From assembly GCA_030142905.1 (NCBI GenBank), contig JASJOG010000246.1, positions 186,001-250,000 on the forward strand: DNA of 64,000 nucleotides, given 5' to 3'. Source of the stretch: Heliopora coerulea (lineage: Eukaryota; Cnidaria; Anthozoa; Scleralcyonacea; Helioporidae). Below are positions 23,018-36,338 of the stretch, piece by piece (the stretch's first letter is position 1; each line of letters starts with the position of its first letter). Position numbers and translations under genes: made by a program. The notes under the pieces were generated by a model. That model worked only from the letters and a program-made list of their open reading frames with translations, was not told where the DNA came from and did no database searches.

Positions 23018-24520
23018 GACTCGGCACTTGTTGTCAAAGACTCGGCACTTGTTGTCAAAGACTCGGCACTTGTTGTCAAAGACTCGGCACTTGTTGTCAA
23101 AGACTCGGCACTTGTTGTCAAAGACTCGGCACTTGTTGTCAAAGACTCGGCACTTGTTGTCAAAGACTCGGCACTTGTTGTCAAAGACTCGGCACTTGTT
23201 GTCAAAGACTCGGCACTTGTTGTCAAAGACTCGGCACTTGTTGTCAAAGACTCGGCACTTGTTGTCAAAGACTCGGCACTTGTTGTCAAAGACTCGGCAC
23301 TTGTTGTCAAAGACTCGGCACTTGTTGTCAAAGACTCGGCACTTGTTGTCAAAGACTCGGCACTTGTTGTCAAAGACTCGGCACTTGTTGTCAAAGACTC
23401 GGCACTTGTTGTCAAAGACTCGGCACTTGTTGTCAAAGACTCGGCACTTGTTGTCAAAGACTCGGCACTTGTTGTCAAAGACTCGGCACTTGTTGTCAAA
23501 GACTCGGCACTTGTTGTCAAAGACTCGGCACTTGTTGTCAAAGACTCGGCACTTGTTGTCAAAGACTCGGCACTTGTTGTCAAAGACTCGGCACTTGTTG
23601 TCAAAGACTCGGCACTTGTTGTCAAAGACTCGGCACTTGTTGTCAAAGACTCGGCACTTGTTGTCAAAGACTCGGCACTTGTTGTCAAAGACTCGGCACT
23701 TGTTGTCAAAGACTCGGCACTTGTTGTCAAAGACTCGGCACTTGTTGTCAAAGACTCGGCACTTGTTGTCAAAGACTCGGCACTTGTTGTCAAAGACTCG
23801 GCACTTGTTGTCAAAGACTCGGCACTTGTTGTCAAAGACTCGGCACTTGTTGTCAAAGACTCGGCACTTGTTGTCAAAGACTCGGCACTTGTTGTCAAAG
23901 ACTCGGCACTTGTTGTCAAAGACTCGGCACTTGTTGTCAAAGACTCGGCACTTGTTGTCAAAGACTCGGCACTTGTTGTCAAAGACTCGGCACTTGTTGT
24001 CAAAGACTCGGCACTTGTTGTCAAAGACTCGGCACTTGTTGTCAAAGACTCGGCACTTGTTGTCAAAGACTCGGCACTTGTTGTCAAAGACTCGGCACTT
24101 GTTGTCAAAGACTCGGCACTTGTTGTCAAAGACTCGGCACTTGTTGTCAAAGACTCGGCACTTGTTGTCAAAGACTCGGCACTTGTTGTCAAAGACTCGG
24201 CACTTGTTGTCAAAGACTCGGCACTTGTTGTCAAAGACTCGGCACTTGTTGTCAAAGACTCGGCACTTGTTGTCAAAGACTCGGCACTTGTTGTCAAAGA
24301 CTCGGCACTTGTTGTCAAAGACTCGGCACTTGTTGTCAAAGACTCGGCACTTGTTGTCAAAGACTCGGCACTTGTTGTCAAAGACTCGGCACTTGTTGTC
24401 AAAGACTCGGCACTTGTTGTCAAAGACTCGGCACTTGTTGTCAAAGACTCGGCACTTGTTGTCAAAGACTCGACACTTGTTGTCAAAGACTCGACACTTG
24501 TTGTCAAAGACTCGACACTT
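23018..24520 (+). repeat. 21-bp minisatellite, about 71 copies
   Basis: The unit GACTCGGCACTTGTTGTCAAA is repeated head-to-tail for 1503 bp. Units are identical by eye except the last three, which have GACTCGACACTTG. A decayed unit (CACTGATGGGACTCGATACTT) follows. Because 21 is a multiple of 3 and the unit lacks stops in five of six frames, five overlapping ORFs of 500-540 codons appear (heptads RLGTCCQ, DSALVVK, KTRHLLS on plus; CRVFDNK, TTSAESL on minus). None has supporting flanking coding sequence, splice sites or known homology, so they are treated as artefacts of the repeat. Confidence 0.95.
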
Positions 24521-26049
24521 CACTGATGGGACTCGATACTTACTTCAGACTTCAAGTGAGGGACCTGGACAAGTCTGTAAACCAAGTTTGATGAGCTGTA
24601 AACCATGGGTTTATTTGACTGTCCTTAAAACTTACAGTTGAGGATTACCCAAACTCTACTTTCCTTGCATGTTAATAATGAAATGGCGGTTTTAGCCTCA
24701 GACCGTTATAGCAAACTTTATCAACTTCAAATACATCTGACGACGACTCAATAGTTGTTCGTATGATTGCCCGCTGGCGCAAAGAGATTGTCTTCGATCT
24801 GCTCTAGATGTTTCACCCGATCCTTTCTCAAAGTTTTCGAAATGTCGCGGTGTAGTAACCCCGTTCTAAAGTGTCGGCATCGACACGTAAGAGTGGCTTG
24901 AGGGTGTCTGGCGCAAATACTGCCCGAGCAGGGGGTCATGTCTCGCTGCAATAACCGATGAACTACAACCATTGAGTAGGTGTGAAGCACTAGAATGCAT
25001 GCTTCTTTCAAGGGACGGTTTTCATGCAATAAAACAAGACTAACCGTTCTGTTTTCTCAAATGCTCCGTAGTCTCTGTTAAGCGGATAACCTGTCACCTA
25101 ACTTTCTCGTCGTACTCAACCGCCTTTCTCGTTACCAGTGAAAATAAGTCGCCGTCTGTTACCTCTTCCTACACAAGATTCCTTTCTGTTAAATCAAACA
25201 GGACTCGCTAGTTCATTCTGAGAACTTATGAAACAGTCTCTTCCTGCACCACTTTCTTATTGAAAACGAGTACCATGACACTTGACAATCTGCCTTTGTC
25301 CGTTTTCGCGTTTAGACACGCATGTGCAGGGCTTAGGGTAGATCCTGCTCTAAGATTTTTCCCCCTGCCTAGTGGTTAAGATCTCCATGACCATAAAATC
25401 TCCATCCAGAACGGCCACACAAAGAACTCTCAACAACGCGTAGCTAAATATAGCAATTGCCATTGCGTGGGATGAGCTTTGTATCTGTCGGGAAGGTGGC
25501 CCAGTCTCCCCTTTGACCCTATCACAGCTGCCAACTTAAACACTCTTATCTGTGATGGGGACCTTTCCATCCTGTGACGGTGGTAACAACGAGATACATT
25601 TATGCTCTCAAATTCCTTTTCCTGACTTCCATTTTATCTAATTACTCTCTCTTCACACCTTTGCAACCACTCTGTACAAGCAAGACTACCAAGGTCACCA
25701 ACGACAGACTCTTATGTCCTGCCATGGAAGTCGGTGATCTTGTATACATGACAACAGACATAACAGACGAAGTGTTTCCTGGCCCCTAATCAACTTCCGT
25801 TCCCCACCAGCACGCTACATCCGTCAAGCCGAGTTATCCTCATCTACCAGACTGTTGCTCCTCTTTCATTGTTTCTGAGTTCTCAATCTCCGCCTCTCCA
25901 CTCAATTGAGGAGAATGTCAAATTAAAAGTTTAGTCGCTAAGTCGTAAAGTCGGTCAAGAGATAAAAACTTATTGTTCAAATATATTCCTGCTTTCAGTA
26001 AAAGGTTTGAACGCGAAATACAATGTTATCCATATCTTGTTTTCTAGGC
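24521..26049. other. No firm gene; possible retroelement relic near 25.7 kb
   Basis: Nothing was recognised except a short plus-strand stretch at about 25667-25789 (AMEVGDLVYMTTD). It faintly recalls the GDLVYL-type end of LTR-retroelement integrases. Both sides are broken, and the call is weak. Confidence 0.25.
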
Positions 26050-26479
26050 AAAGACTTGGCCAATGGTGGACAGTTTCACAAGTAGGACAATTGGCTTACT
26101 CTATCATATAGCACCAGTCAATGACATTGAAGCTTGTTATTCCAACTTCCATGCATGGAGCTTGGTCCATTATCGATCCAATGACGGAAGTCTCAAGTTA
26201 AATTATAGTTCCGCAGCTTATATAGAGCACATTTCCAAGGCGTCAAGGCACCCTAATTGAACTCCCATATTCTTCGCATGGTGGAGCAATAACCTGTGGT
26301 ACACAACTGCTACAGTATAAAGTTTGTTGGTCGATTTCGTACGTCTTCCGTTTTGGTACAAGTTTTTGTCTGCACTGGCTAAGGATCTCAGTGGACTGAA
26401 GATCCACCTGCGCCTATTAAGGTCGTACGTTCACAGAGCACCAGGTTGGCACGAAACCTGTTAGTTTAAAGTCCATATA

Positions 26480-28740
26480 ACTTAAAGTTTTGGTACATGC
26501 TAGCTCAGTTGATACAGCATTCAATTTTGATAAACTGTACGCTTCAGGCGGCTTTCCAAACGTTTCACGACGAATGTACACTACGGGAAAATAAACCGCT
26601 TTAAATATTCTTACGGCTTAACTTTTAATGCAGGAGTGCGGGAAGAATCTGAGCCGAAATATCAAGATATGAATATTGCATGATGAATATTTTGTTGATC
26701 AAATAGCTCAATTGGCATGAAATGAAAATCCAATTAAATGAAAATCCAATGTTTTAATTGAAGCTCAGTTGGTGGAGCATTGAAATAGAATCTGGATGTG
26801 CCGGTGAAATATTTTTACGAACGAAACGATTTGTTTGTCCAAACATTTGTGATGTACATCAAAAAAACGTTTTGAAAAGGTCATACAGCTCAGAGCATTT
26901 GCACGTTATCAAAGAACGCGTAACAAATAGTTTTCCACACAATTCGGCGGAGGATCGTGGTTACAATGCACAAAAATACAATATTTTTTTTCAATCAAAC
27001 AGTTCAGTTCTCACATTATGAAAACATAATCAAGAAGTAGCTTCATTGAACAACTGGTCAATGGCGCATGAAAGTGAAATATCTTGATTTTTATTATCGC
27101 TCAATTGATTGAACACTGGGATTCAACTAGTGCGGAAGGAACATCTTTTCCTAACAACATGTCACCCAAACGAATCTGCAGTATACAAAAATCTTCAGAT
27201 TGTTTTAGTAATTCCCATTGCTCAGTTTGTAGAGCTTTGAAATGTGATGGAGTATAGATGGATTATCGTTTTCAAACAATTGTTCCAATCAACTGTGCGT
27301 TCTTCACGCGAAGTTAGAATGTTTTGATTTTCTTTAAGTTCAGTTGATATAGCATTGAAATATGAGGTCAAGGGTGCCGGTAGAACTGGTTTTCTGAACA
27401 TCTGGTACACCCAAACATATTGCAATACACGAAAATGAAATGCTTTTTGACATTCTCATAGCTCACTTGGTCGAGCATTCAAATACTATGCAGAAATGTG
27501 GCCGGAATAGCTTTTCCAAACACCACAAAAGCAAAGTTTTTTGATATTCTTTTGGCTCAGTTGAAAGAGCGTTGAAATACGATAAGGGACTATAGGAAGA
27601 ACTGCCTTTCTAAACATTTAGAACACCGAAACTGTTCATGAAATTATAATGCTTCCAAACAACAACTGGTTTACTCAAACATACGAAGTACACGGAAATA
27701 ACATTTTGATATTCCTTTAGTTCAAATGGTTGAAACATTGAAATACGTTCAAGGACTAGAAGTAGGAGTAGCTTTTCTGAACTGGTACAGCGTACGACAA
27801 AATGCATTGACATTCTTTTAGCTCAATGCGTGTTAGTGTTACCAAACAATTGATTCACCCAGACATATGTATTGACAGTGAAGTACCTGAAAATAGAATA
27901 TTTTGATATATTTTCGTTGCTCAAATATTAGACCACTGAAATACGATTAAGGGGTGCAGATGGAACAGCCTTTCCAAACAGTGTGTCCACCCAAGGAGGA
28001 ATAGTACACGAAAGTAAAATGTTTTTATCTCATAGCTCCGTTGGCAGAGCATTGAAATTCAATTAAAGGTGGAGTAGCTTTCCCAAACAATCGATCCAGC
28101 CAGTCGTATTTAAATTACGAGAAAATAAGTTTTGATATTGTCGTCATTCAATTGGTAAAGGATTGAAATAGGATCAGGAAAAATTAAACGGATGGCATAG
28201 TTTCGAAACAACTGGTCAAGAAATGGTCGTATGCTGCTCGATGAGATATTTTGATCAACGAACAGCTCAATTGGCAACACGGAGAATGAAATACTAGCAA
28301 AGAGCTGTTTCTAATCTATTTTTCCACGGAAAACACACGAAACGGAAATTAAGTGTTTTCTGATTTTTTCAGTTGAACGGGCATTGAAATTTAATCAAGT
28401 TACATTGGAAGAACTTTCGACACAGTTTACTCCAGACTGAACCAAAAAGTGAAAAATATTTTGACCAAGTTGCTGTTATCAAATAGTCCGGTTGATAAAA
28501 AATTGAAATTAAGCCATGTAAGGTACATGCGCCAAAGGTTTCTAAGCAGTTCCACCACAAGAACATTTCCTGTACATAAATACCCGAAGTTTTTGCTAAG
28601 CTCAGTTGTTAGAGCAATGAAATACAATCCACGGAGTGGATGTGAGATCGATACTTTTTTTATCTTAAGGTATTGGTCCTTGTAGCCAATTTTTGTTGCA
28701 TTCTTACAGTCTGCATAGTGCAGCTGGCAGAGTTGTGCAA
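26480..28740. repeat. Degenerate ~115-bp tandem array with tRNA A-box-like motif
   Basis: A motif close to TAGCTCAGTTGGTAGAGCAT, usually followed by TGAAAT, recurs at about 26501, 26704, 26761, 27098, 27219, 27338, 27460, 27554, 27719, 27820, 27919, 28034, 28145, 28263, 28368, 28486 and 28598. Spacing is mostly 95-122 bp. Between motifs another block recurs (AAACA..TGGT.CACCCAAACAT, then ACACGAAAAT.AAATGTTTTGATATT). Units are strongly diverged. The motif equals a tRNA D-arm, that is a pol III A box, but no B box or cloverleaf is present. Confidence 0.75.
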
Positions 28741-31700
28741 CTCTGCTTCTGAGAAAAAGGAGACCAAACTACGTAAAGAATCAAGTTGGAGTCTCCCGAT
28801 TCCCTTGTACATTGTTTTTAGGATAGTTTAGCCTTTAGCCCAATTTACGCACCATGTTCTATCTTTACAAAGAGAAAGCTTCTCTATCCTCGAAACAAAG
28901 TACCTTAATATCTCAAAATTGTATGACTTAAATTTATGTTATATTACAAACTAGTTGACCTATGGTCATATAAGGCTTTGTCACAATGACCAGGCATCTT
29001 TTGCTTTATTTAATACACTACCTCATATGACCACAAACCAAATATTACGAGAAGTTAGGTACAATGTAATGAAATAAATTTAGAAATAGTATAACTTTAA
29101 AATTCCGTCAATGTAACTCCAAGTGGTGTTACTCCAGAGAACTATCTTACGTTGCAATCCGTAAAATCGTTATGGTAAGTAAATTATCAACTTATTTACA
29201 AATCGAACTGAATGATTAAATGTATTCAAAATGACAACCAACAATAAGTAAATTATTGCCTTACGTACGAGTCTTATGAAGTTATTAATCAAAATTCTTA
29301 TCATAACTGATAAAGCTATGCCCTGAAGTGAATTGAGGAGCCAAATCCACTGACACTTTCGATGGGCTTCCAAAGAATTCGTATTAGCAAAAAAAAGTGC
29401 TTGATTTCAGAGTTATGGTATAATTTATTTGAAATCGTTCAAGAAAGGTACATTCTTGTTTATGTGAATTAGTTATTTCCTAATGCAACTGTAAAGTGGA
29501 TTCCAGAATTGGTGAGCTTTTATTTAGACAACTTCCAAAATGAACTGTTAACGTCGAAATATGTGAAATAGAAATATGTGCTGGGTAAAGAATTTATTAT
29601 CAGTCAACTCCACAGGAGAAACGAGCTTTTATCTGATGTTATTAGGTATTACACAATGCAAATGGCGATCAATGAATTGATATGTACGGAAAAGTGCTAG
29701 TGAACCCTTAACAAGCAAATATAACAGAAACTGTCATGAAACAATGAGATGTTTGGTTTTCATTCAAGACAATCGCACGAAAAAGTTACGAATTTATACA
29801 GTTTTAATGACAAATTGAGAAGTGTCTACTAACGGCGATATGCTTTCACTCTGGTTGATATAATGCTTAGTTTTTAGTTATAATTGATCTTGAACTATTG
29901 CACAAAGAAATTTTTATTTGACAAAACTGTATTTATAATGGAAAAGTATTTGACAATGAATGATGCACCTTCTCATCCCTGAGCAGATATCTTAATTATG
30001 AACCAGAAATCAATCCGATAATGTGAGTTAGCGAAGAGCAAATGAAGCTACGTAAAAAGCATTTGGACGCATTGTTTTGAGGAAACTTTATTTAAATTCA
30101 AATTAACTATTACAAAAAGAAACTGCATTCCAGCGACGTGACGAATTTATTGAATCCATGGAAGACTATTTATGAATTCGGCCAAGTAGGCATAAAAATG
30201 CATGTTATTGATGTTAAACCAAAACACTAAAAACTATTTGCTCAAACTAGGCTTTATTGAAAATCAAATTAACTATTACACAAAAGGGTAACAATAGAGA
30301 AATTGTGTTGAATTAGTCTTCCAACCGGCGCCAGAAAAGTAGTTTTTAGAAAGCTAAAGCACTCCAATATAATAACTGCACACAGTGGTTTGTCGTGATT
30401 TTATTTAAAATTAAATTAGCTATTACAGCAAGAATGATTTTATATGTGATGAATTCATACGTCGGTTCAAACAAGAAAAAACCCAACACGCCATAGATCA
30501 GGAAGCGTATTCGCAGCTCAAACCGGAGTACCTATTACCAAAAATGGGAATACTAGTCGTGGTAGAAAATCGGAGAAGTTTTCTTTGAATACGAGAAGAC
30601 CTTTTTCGGAAAGTTGGAGATGTAATTACTGCTGACCGGAGTTCCGAAGATTCGATGCCGAATAATCCGAAAGTACCAATTTTTTCTCTTATAAGTTATA
30701 AGAGTAAAATTAGTTTTAATCAGTTTTCAATTTTACTAAATAATACAAGACTGTAGGGTGGCGATACAGTCAATGAGAAATGCTGAAGAACTTGGGCAGA
30801 GCTTCCCTGTCTAAGTTTATTAAATTTCAGCTTTTCTCAACCTAAACTGAACGTTAAGGTTATGCTATTGTCTCTATAGACACTGCACCGAGGACTAAAC
30901 AAACTAATTTAAGTATAACCATATCACATGAGAGGGTATCCTAATCTACAGTTCCGCACTAATGAAAAATGAAGACCTGCGCAAATTTGCCTAGATCGCC
31001 AGCGCTACGTACCGTCCATGAGAGGAAGCATCTTCTTCACCTAACTTAAGGACAATCAGCGCTCGAGCAGAAAGTCCAAGAAAAGTCAAACCCAACCATA
31101 AACTGACCCTGAAAAGACACTTGGTCAATTTATATCAGCTGGTTTTAACTTTCCTACCTTGCTATGATTATCAGCCTATCGTGTCCAGTTCATTTTTCAC
31201 TGAAGTGAACACAGGAGAACCTAACGCACAACAACTCAACAACACGCGCCGTTTTAGAGTGGTGACATTGTTGGTTTAGTTCCTCCTTTTCCTAACCTAT
31301 ATGAGAGAGAGAGGTACTTCTAGGAAACATGTACCACTCAACCCATACCCTATGGTTCCTTAATCCTACACTGGTGCCACATCGTCTAACCTGACCACCT
31401 GACCACACAAGTTGCTTGGATGGTTGAATGCACATGTATAGGTCCTGCAAAGGTGAAGAACTGGCCATCCCACTTTTTAGATCCTTGGAGATCCTTGATT
31501 TATGCATTGCACCCTGAAAAAAAAAGAAAATTTTAATCAAAATTAAACAAGCACACCACTAAATTGCTCAATTCAGAGAGATAAACCAAATAAATTGTCA
31601 ACTAAGCAGAAACCTGAGATTTCGGAGGGGATACTATGGGACACTGGGATACATTGTTTATTTGGCAATAATTTTAGTAAATATTCCTCTTGCGAACAGT

Positions 31701-34700
31701 GATAAAAACCAGTGAAAGTAAATATGAATTTTAAATGAACGCAACACCAAAGGGGACACATCGGATTTGCTTTGGTGGTAAGTGGGGTTTGGGAGGATGA
31801 GAGGGACAATCAAGTATCCTTGGCAGTAATTATGGAAAACAAACTTGCCGATGGAAAGCAAAAAGACTTAACTAAATAAATCTGAGGAAAAAGATATCGA
31901 ATAGAAATCACAACTATCACGACTCGTTAGGGAAAACCCAAGAGATGCGAAAACAACCACGAAAATTCAACCCAATCGGGAGTCATTGTGGTAATTCATG
32001 TAAAAGGTCTGCCGAAAGGTTAAAGTTGAATGAATTTTATGGTCTAAAAACTTCTGGATTCGGTTAAAAAAATCCAAACACCAGCCTGCTAGTCCACCTA
32101 AAAGCTAGTTTGAAGTCACTTATGCTTCGTGAACAAAAATTCATCAAATCTGTCTTTAACGTTTTTCTCAGCCTTTAATCGTTCGAGAGCGCATTATTAC
32201 CCCTTGAAAATCTTTTCTGAAATTTAAGGGCAGCAGATGCATGTGAATTTTGACCAAACCTCGCCGCACGTGGCCGTATTGAACGCTTAAAGCCGACAAG
32301 CGCCCGTCCTTAGCTTCTATCGAAAAAGCCCAAAACAAAATAAAAAGGCAACGCTAATATAAATCTTCAGCGTCATTCACTTGTCAATCACCTTCAAACA
32401 AGAGTGAGCTAAGTGATTTTGGACTAACACCAAATGCAATTGATGGTTTTCTAAAATTGTTTACGCCGAAACATTGCCCGTTGAATTAGAATGAAGGTGT
32501 TATCAGAAAAATGGTTTTGTCTTGTTTTGCTCGGTAATTTGAACACGAAAGGCTGACTTGTACTGAACTAACATTTTAAAATAGACAGCAAGCAAACTTG
32601 AAATTTCAGGCAACCAAACCTTTCCTAAACCTGTGTATGAGAACTTGCCGAGTCTTCATATCCCAGACATCAAAAAGCCTCCCTACTTCGCGCGCTGTTG
32701 GCTTGTGTCCTTGCACGTGTCTGCTTCTATGACTCGAAATCCTATAGTCTCCCGAAATTTTCGCATGGCTTAATCGCCAAACATTTCAAGAGAGCAGTTT
32801 GCTTATGGAAATGAGTAAAAGATGTTCGTCGACTCAAATGGCGTGAAGAAAATGCACTCCCAGGAGATTTTACTCAGAGATGCTGTTTGCCACTCAAGAT
32901 GGCCGAGGTAGAAAGTCTTGAGAATTTGTTCAAAATTTCTCATATTTTGAGGACTATACTCGATTCACTATAATTCACAGTAACTCTGGAAAGCGACGGG
33001 GGAAAAAAGAATATTCTTGTGGTGAAAACGAAACCCTTTGTCTGTGACACGAAGACAAAGTTTTCGTTGCCAGAGATGCACTCGTTTGGGTTTTGGCTTT
33101 GTGTACATAAACACATCTCATGAAAGAATCTCTTGACAATGAGCAGCAAGAGTTGTAAAACCTTTTTAGATAAATTTAAAAATCAGCAGATATCAAAATA
33201 GTGATTTAAAATCACTAAAATGAGTCTAAATAAGCGCATACCAACCTTCGAGTTGATAATCTACCCGAAATTCCAAAGGGCTAGGAACATCCCGTTTCTT
33301 AACAGCACGTGTCTTCTTTGGCCCGAAATTTCAGAATTTTGGGTTTTTTTCCCATGCATGCGGCTTAAACTATTCCCGTAAAGCCAATTCTGCATCTAAA
33401 AAGACGCTTATCCATGCATTAACGAAGTAAGAAGAAGCAAATACTGTCTAGGGAGACGGCCAGAAAGCCGTTGGTTGTGACGTGAAGGTGATTGACTGAA
33501 GTACAAAATATTCGACAGTTTGTTCAAATTTCCCTACTTCTGACGAACATATCCTGCTTAGTACTGAACCACCAAACCTGCACCCCAAAATTCAAGATAA
33601 GCCGTTGAGAAAGACACAAGGAAGAATGTTCTTGGTGCTCAAACGTCGCTCGTTGATGTGCGAAACTCGGAGTCGAATTTATATCCAAAAAGTACAAACC
33701 ACAAGACACCAGACATAAATGAAAGGTAACGGTTTTATTTCTGTACATTTACTTATATTGTTTTACCTGAACAGTCCTTGAACTTTGTTCGACCGAAAGG
33801 CAAGTTTTCAGACTCTTTAAACGGTTTTCCTTAAACATGCTCTCACTTCGTTGTACCACCTTGCTTCGAAGAACATCAAAGACAAGGAGAACGGTAAGCT
33901 GTGCCACTGCTTAAGGAAGCATGCTTGATGCACGTGAACACAATATTCTTATCTGATTGGCTGAGATGTCGAAACTCTCTCTGATTGGTAAAACGCTCCT
34001 AGTTGAAAGCGTTTCGACTGGACAATTTAAATCGGAATTCCCTAATGGGAAATGCCGTAGTTTAGTAAACAGAGGCAGGTTGTTTCATCAGCCGATAAGC
34101 TTAATCCTGTACTGATTAAAATTAGTGAACAAAATCAGAAGGTAGTACACAAGGTTGGAAATTTCTTTCACAGTTCTTGAACTGAGTAAGGATTAAACTA
34201 GAGATAAACTACAGCTTGGAGTCTCGTTCAAATAGCAATCGGCTTGATCCTGGATTAGAGAGAATATTTGCCTGAGAAATTGAGGACATTGCAGACAAAG
34301 TTAAAGTTTTCTGTAACAGACTTTCGTTGGATTTAACCCTTTCTTCTCCAAGACGTCTCTCCTTGACTAGTAAAATGATCTGGCGTTAGCCAGAGTAAAA
34401 TTAGAAAGTCGGGTAGGGACTGGAAATAGTTAAAAAAGTTAAAATGCCATAACCACCATAAGAGTTTAACCTTATAACCCCCTACCGCGCAGAGAAGCAA
34501 TTTTAACGTATGCAAATAGCATTCATAAATAGATTTTTGCATACATTAATTGGTCTTCAAAAAAATTTTGAGCAGATTGAATGATTCATAAATTGTATTG
34601 AAAAACTCAGGGTGGGTGTATTAAAATAGAAAGAATAAAAGGAAAAACGGTATCTGATAGCTTGATATTTAGGTTAGAACAAGATAAGACGATATGTCGA

Positions 34701-34773
34701 CACTATGTTGAGGTCTGGTTTAATAACAACTTTGAAACAGAGTATAGAATTATCACCACCCTTTACCTTTGTC

Positions 34774-34775
<2 letters not shown>
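28741..34775. other. Long gene-poor stretch
   Basis: AT-rich, no recognised gene on either strand. At 30070-30480 three degenerate tandem copies (about 165 bp apart) share a CAAATTAACTATTACA-like block. A minus-strand open stretch with an upstream CAG acceptor (31515 down to 31295) shows no known domain. Tracts such as 32940-33150 and 33524-33748 have short ORFs that look fortuitous. Confidence 0.5.
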
Positions 34776-34827
<52 letters not shown>

Positions 34828-35185
34828 TTTAATCAGGGTATTCATTCACCCAAGGGTGTTTTTCGATGAAGCCCTGCAAAGAGTTATTTACAATAAATAT
34901 ACATATAAAATAAGACACACATTACAAGTAAAAAATTAGGTATCGGATACTATAGTCAATTCAGATTAGTCCAAGTCAAACAATCAGAAATACTAATATA
35001 AAAATTAGTTTAAAATCAATAGTTTTCTTTTAAAAACTTTAAAATTTGAAACACTTCTGAGTTCAAGGTCTAATTCATTCCAATCTTTTGCAGCATGAAA
35101 AGCAAAGCGTTGCTTTCCCCATTCCGTTTTTGGTTTGGGCAGGTGAAGATTATTCTTCCCACGGGTTGAGTAACTATGTACCATA
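34776..35185 (-). mobile_element. L2/CR1-like LINE, 3' end with (ATT)n tail
   Basis: The minus strand is open from about 35184 to the stop at 35005. It matches the C-terminus of L2/CR1-group reverse transcriptases: HSYSTRGKNNLHLPKPKT, WGKQRFAFHAAKDWNEL, then NFKVFKRKLLILN and stop. A 3' UTR of about 180 bp follows, with a small hairpin (CACCCTTGGGTG). It ends in a pure (ATT)n microsatellite (34778-34828, read AAT on plus), as these elements do. It is strongly 5'-truncated and inactive. Confidence 0.85.
34778..34828 (+). repeat. (AAT)n microsatellite, LINE tail
   Basis: About 17 AAT units. On the minus strand this is the (ATT)n 3' terminus of the LINE fragment next to it. Confidence 0.95.
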
Positions 35186-35324
35186 TCTTATCTTTATCTA
35201 ACTTGAACATCAAGCAACAAGATGTTGTTTTCCGGTTTACGTTTTAATATTTACTTAAAAGGCTTGTTCCAGCAGTTGTGTGAGCCCTTGGTCTTGTGCC
35301 CACCCGCCCAGTGGCTGGAATCTA

Positions 35325-35580
35325 ACCTACCAAGCTGCCTACCAACGAACCAGCTGGCGAAAATGCGTCGAGAAATATGTATTTATTTATAAATAGAAAC
35401 CGTTCGCTAAAGACATGTTCTCGCACCTTGTAGTTTTCCTTCGAGAATTCTTACCTACCAAGCTGCCTACCAACTAACGAGCTGGTGAAAACGCGTCGAG
35501 AGATATATTTACTTAAATAAAAATTGTTTACAAAAGATGTGTTCTCGCACCTTGTAGTTTTCCTTGAGAATTCTTAGAAA
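35325..35580. repeat. Two-copy ~125-bp tandem duplication
   Basis: The block beginning ACCTACCAAGCTGCCTACCA and ending in CACCTTGTAGTTTTCCTT.GAGAATTCTTA occurs twice in a row (about 35325-35450 and 35451-35575) with scattered differences. It is non-coding. Confidence 0.8.
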
Positions 35581-36068
35581 TAGTGTACTTGCGCCAACGT
35601 CGCTTCTAAATTTTGGTTGACGAAAACGTTACATGGATAAAAAATGCGCACATTCATCACGAAACGCTACGCGAGTGTATGGTTTTCATTTGGAGATCAC
35701 TCTAGAAAATGGCCTATTTTTTTCAAAACGTTAGAACTGACTTTAATCTGTTCCCGAGTAGATCTGACGCGCACCCACTACAATTTCTGGAATGGTTGGA
35801 ACAGAACGATCGCGTTTACTTGTGAGCGGGGTCTCAGTACTGTTCAATAACACTCGATCCTCTAACGATGGCTTATGTTGGCAAATTTGATCGATGATCA
35901 GACATGCTTATCCAAAATTACATTACAATCTGTTCAATGAGGTCGCAGTCGTCTCGCAATATTTCTGCATAGCTAACAATTCTGTTGTTGCCCAGCAACG
36001 TTTTATATTATACCCAAAATTAGAAAAAGGTATACTTCGTAATCAAAGAGTAAGTAAGAGTTAAAGCC

Positions 36069-36140
36069 CGAGAACGGAGGCTTTACGCCAGATACATCCC
36101 GAGGGTTGTATCAGGCGTGAAGCCGACGTTCGAGGGTTTT
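36069..36140. repeat. Short inverted repeat (fold-back remnant)
   Basis: GAGAACGGAGGCTTTACGCC...GATACAT.CC pairs imperfectly with GG.TTGTATC.GGCGTGAAGCCGACGTTC. It probably is a MITE core. Confidence 0.6.
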
Positions 36141-36338
36141 AACTAACTTATTTCATGATAAGATGCATTTTCTAACAAAAGGATTTCATTTGGGAAAACA
36201 TGTTTTTGACATGTGAATGTATAAACATTGGACTGAAATAAAATGGTTGATTGGTATTTAACAAAAGGTTAATGTATTTGCTAAAAGGATTTTACAAGTA
36301 GTGATTTTTAATATCAATGCAGTTTTTTTACAGGAGGG

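Noticed and set aside
23018..24520. CRISPR-like look of regular short repeats
   Set aside because: Units are directly adjacent with no unique spacers, and this is animal DNA.
22966..24641. Five 500-540-codon ORFs on both strands
   Set aside because: All come from one 21-bp tandem repeat lacking stops; there is no start context, flanking coding sequence or splice signal to support any of them.
25574..25789. LTR retrotransposon integrase end
   Set aside because: Only the GDLVYM..D string is suggestive; no reverse transcriptase, RNase H, LTR or primer-binding site could be seen nearby. Kept only as a weak note.
31292..31540. 82-aa minus ORF behind a CAG acceptor
   Set aside because: No similarity to any known protein, no partner exons and low-complexity flanks; not enough to call a gene.
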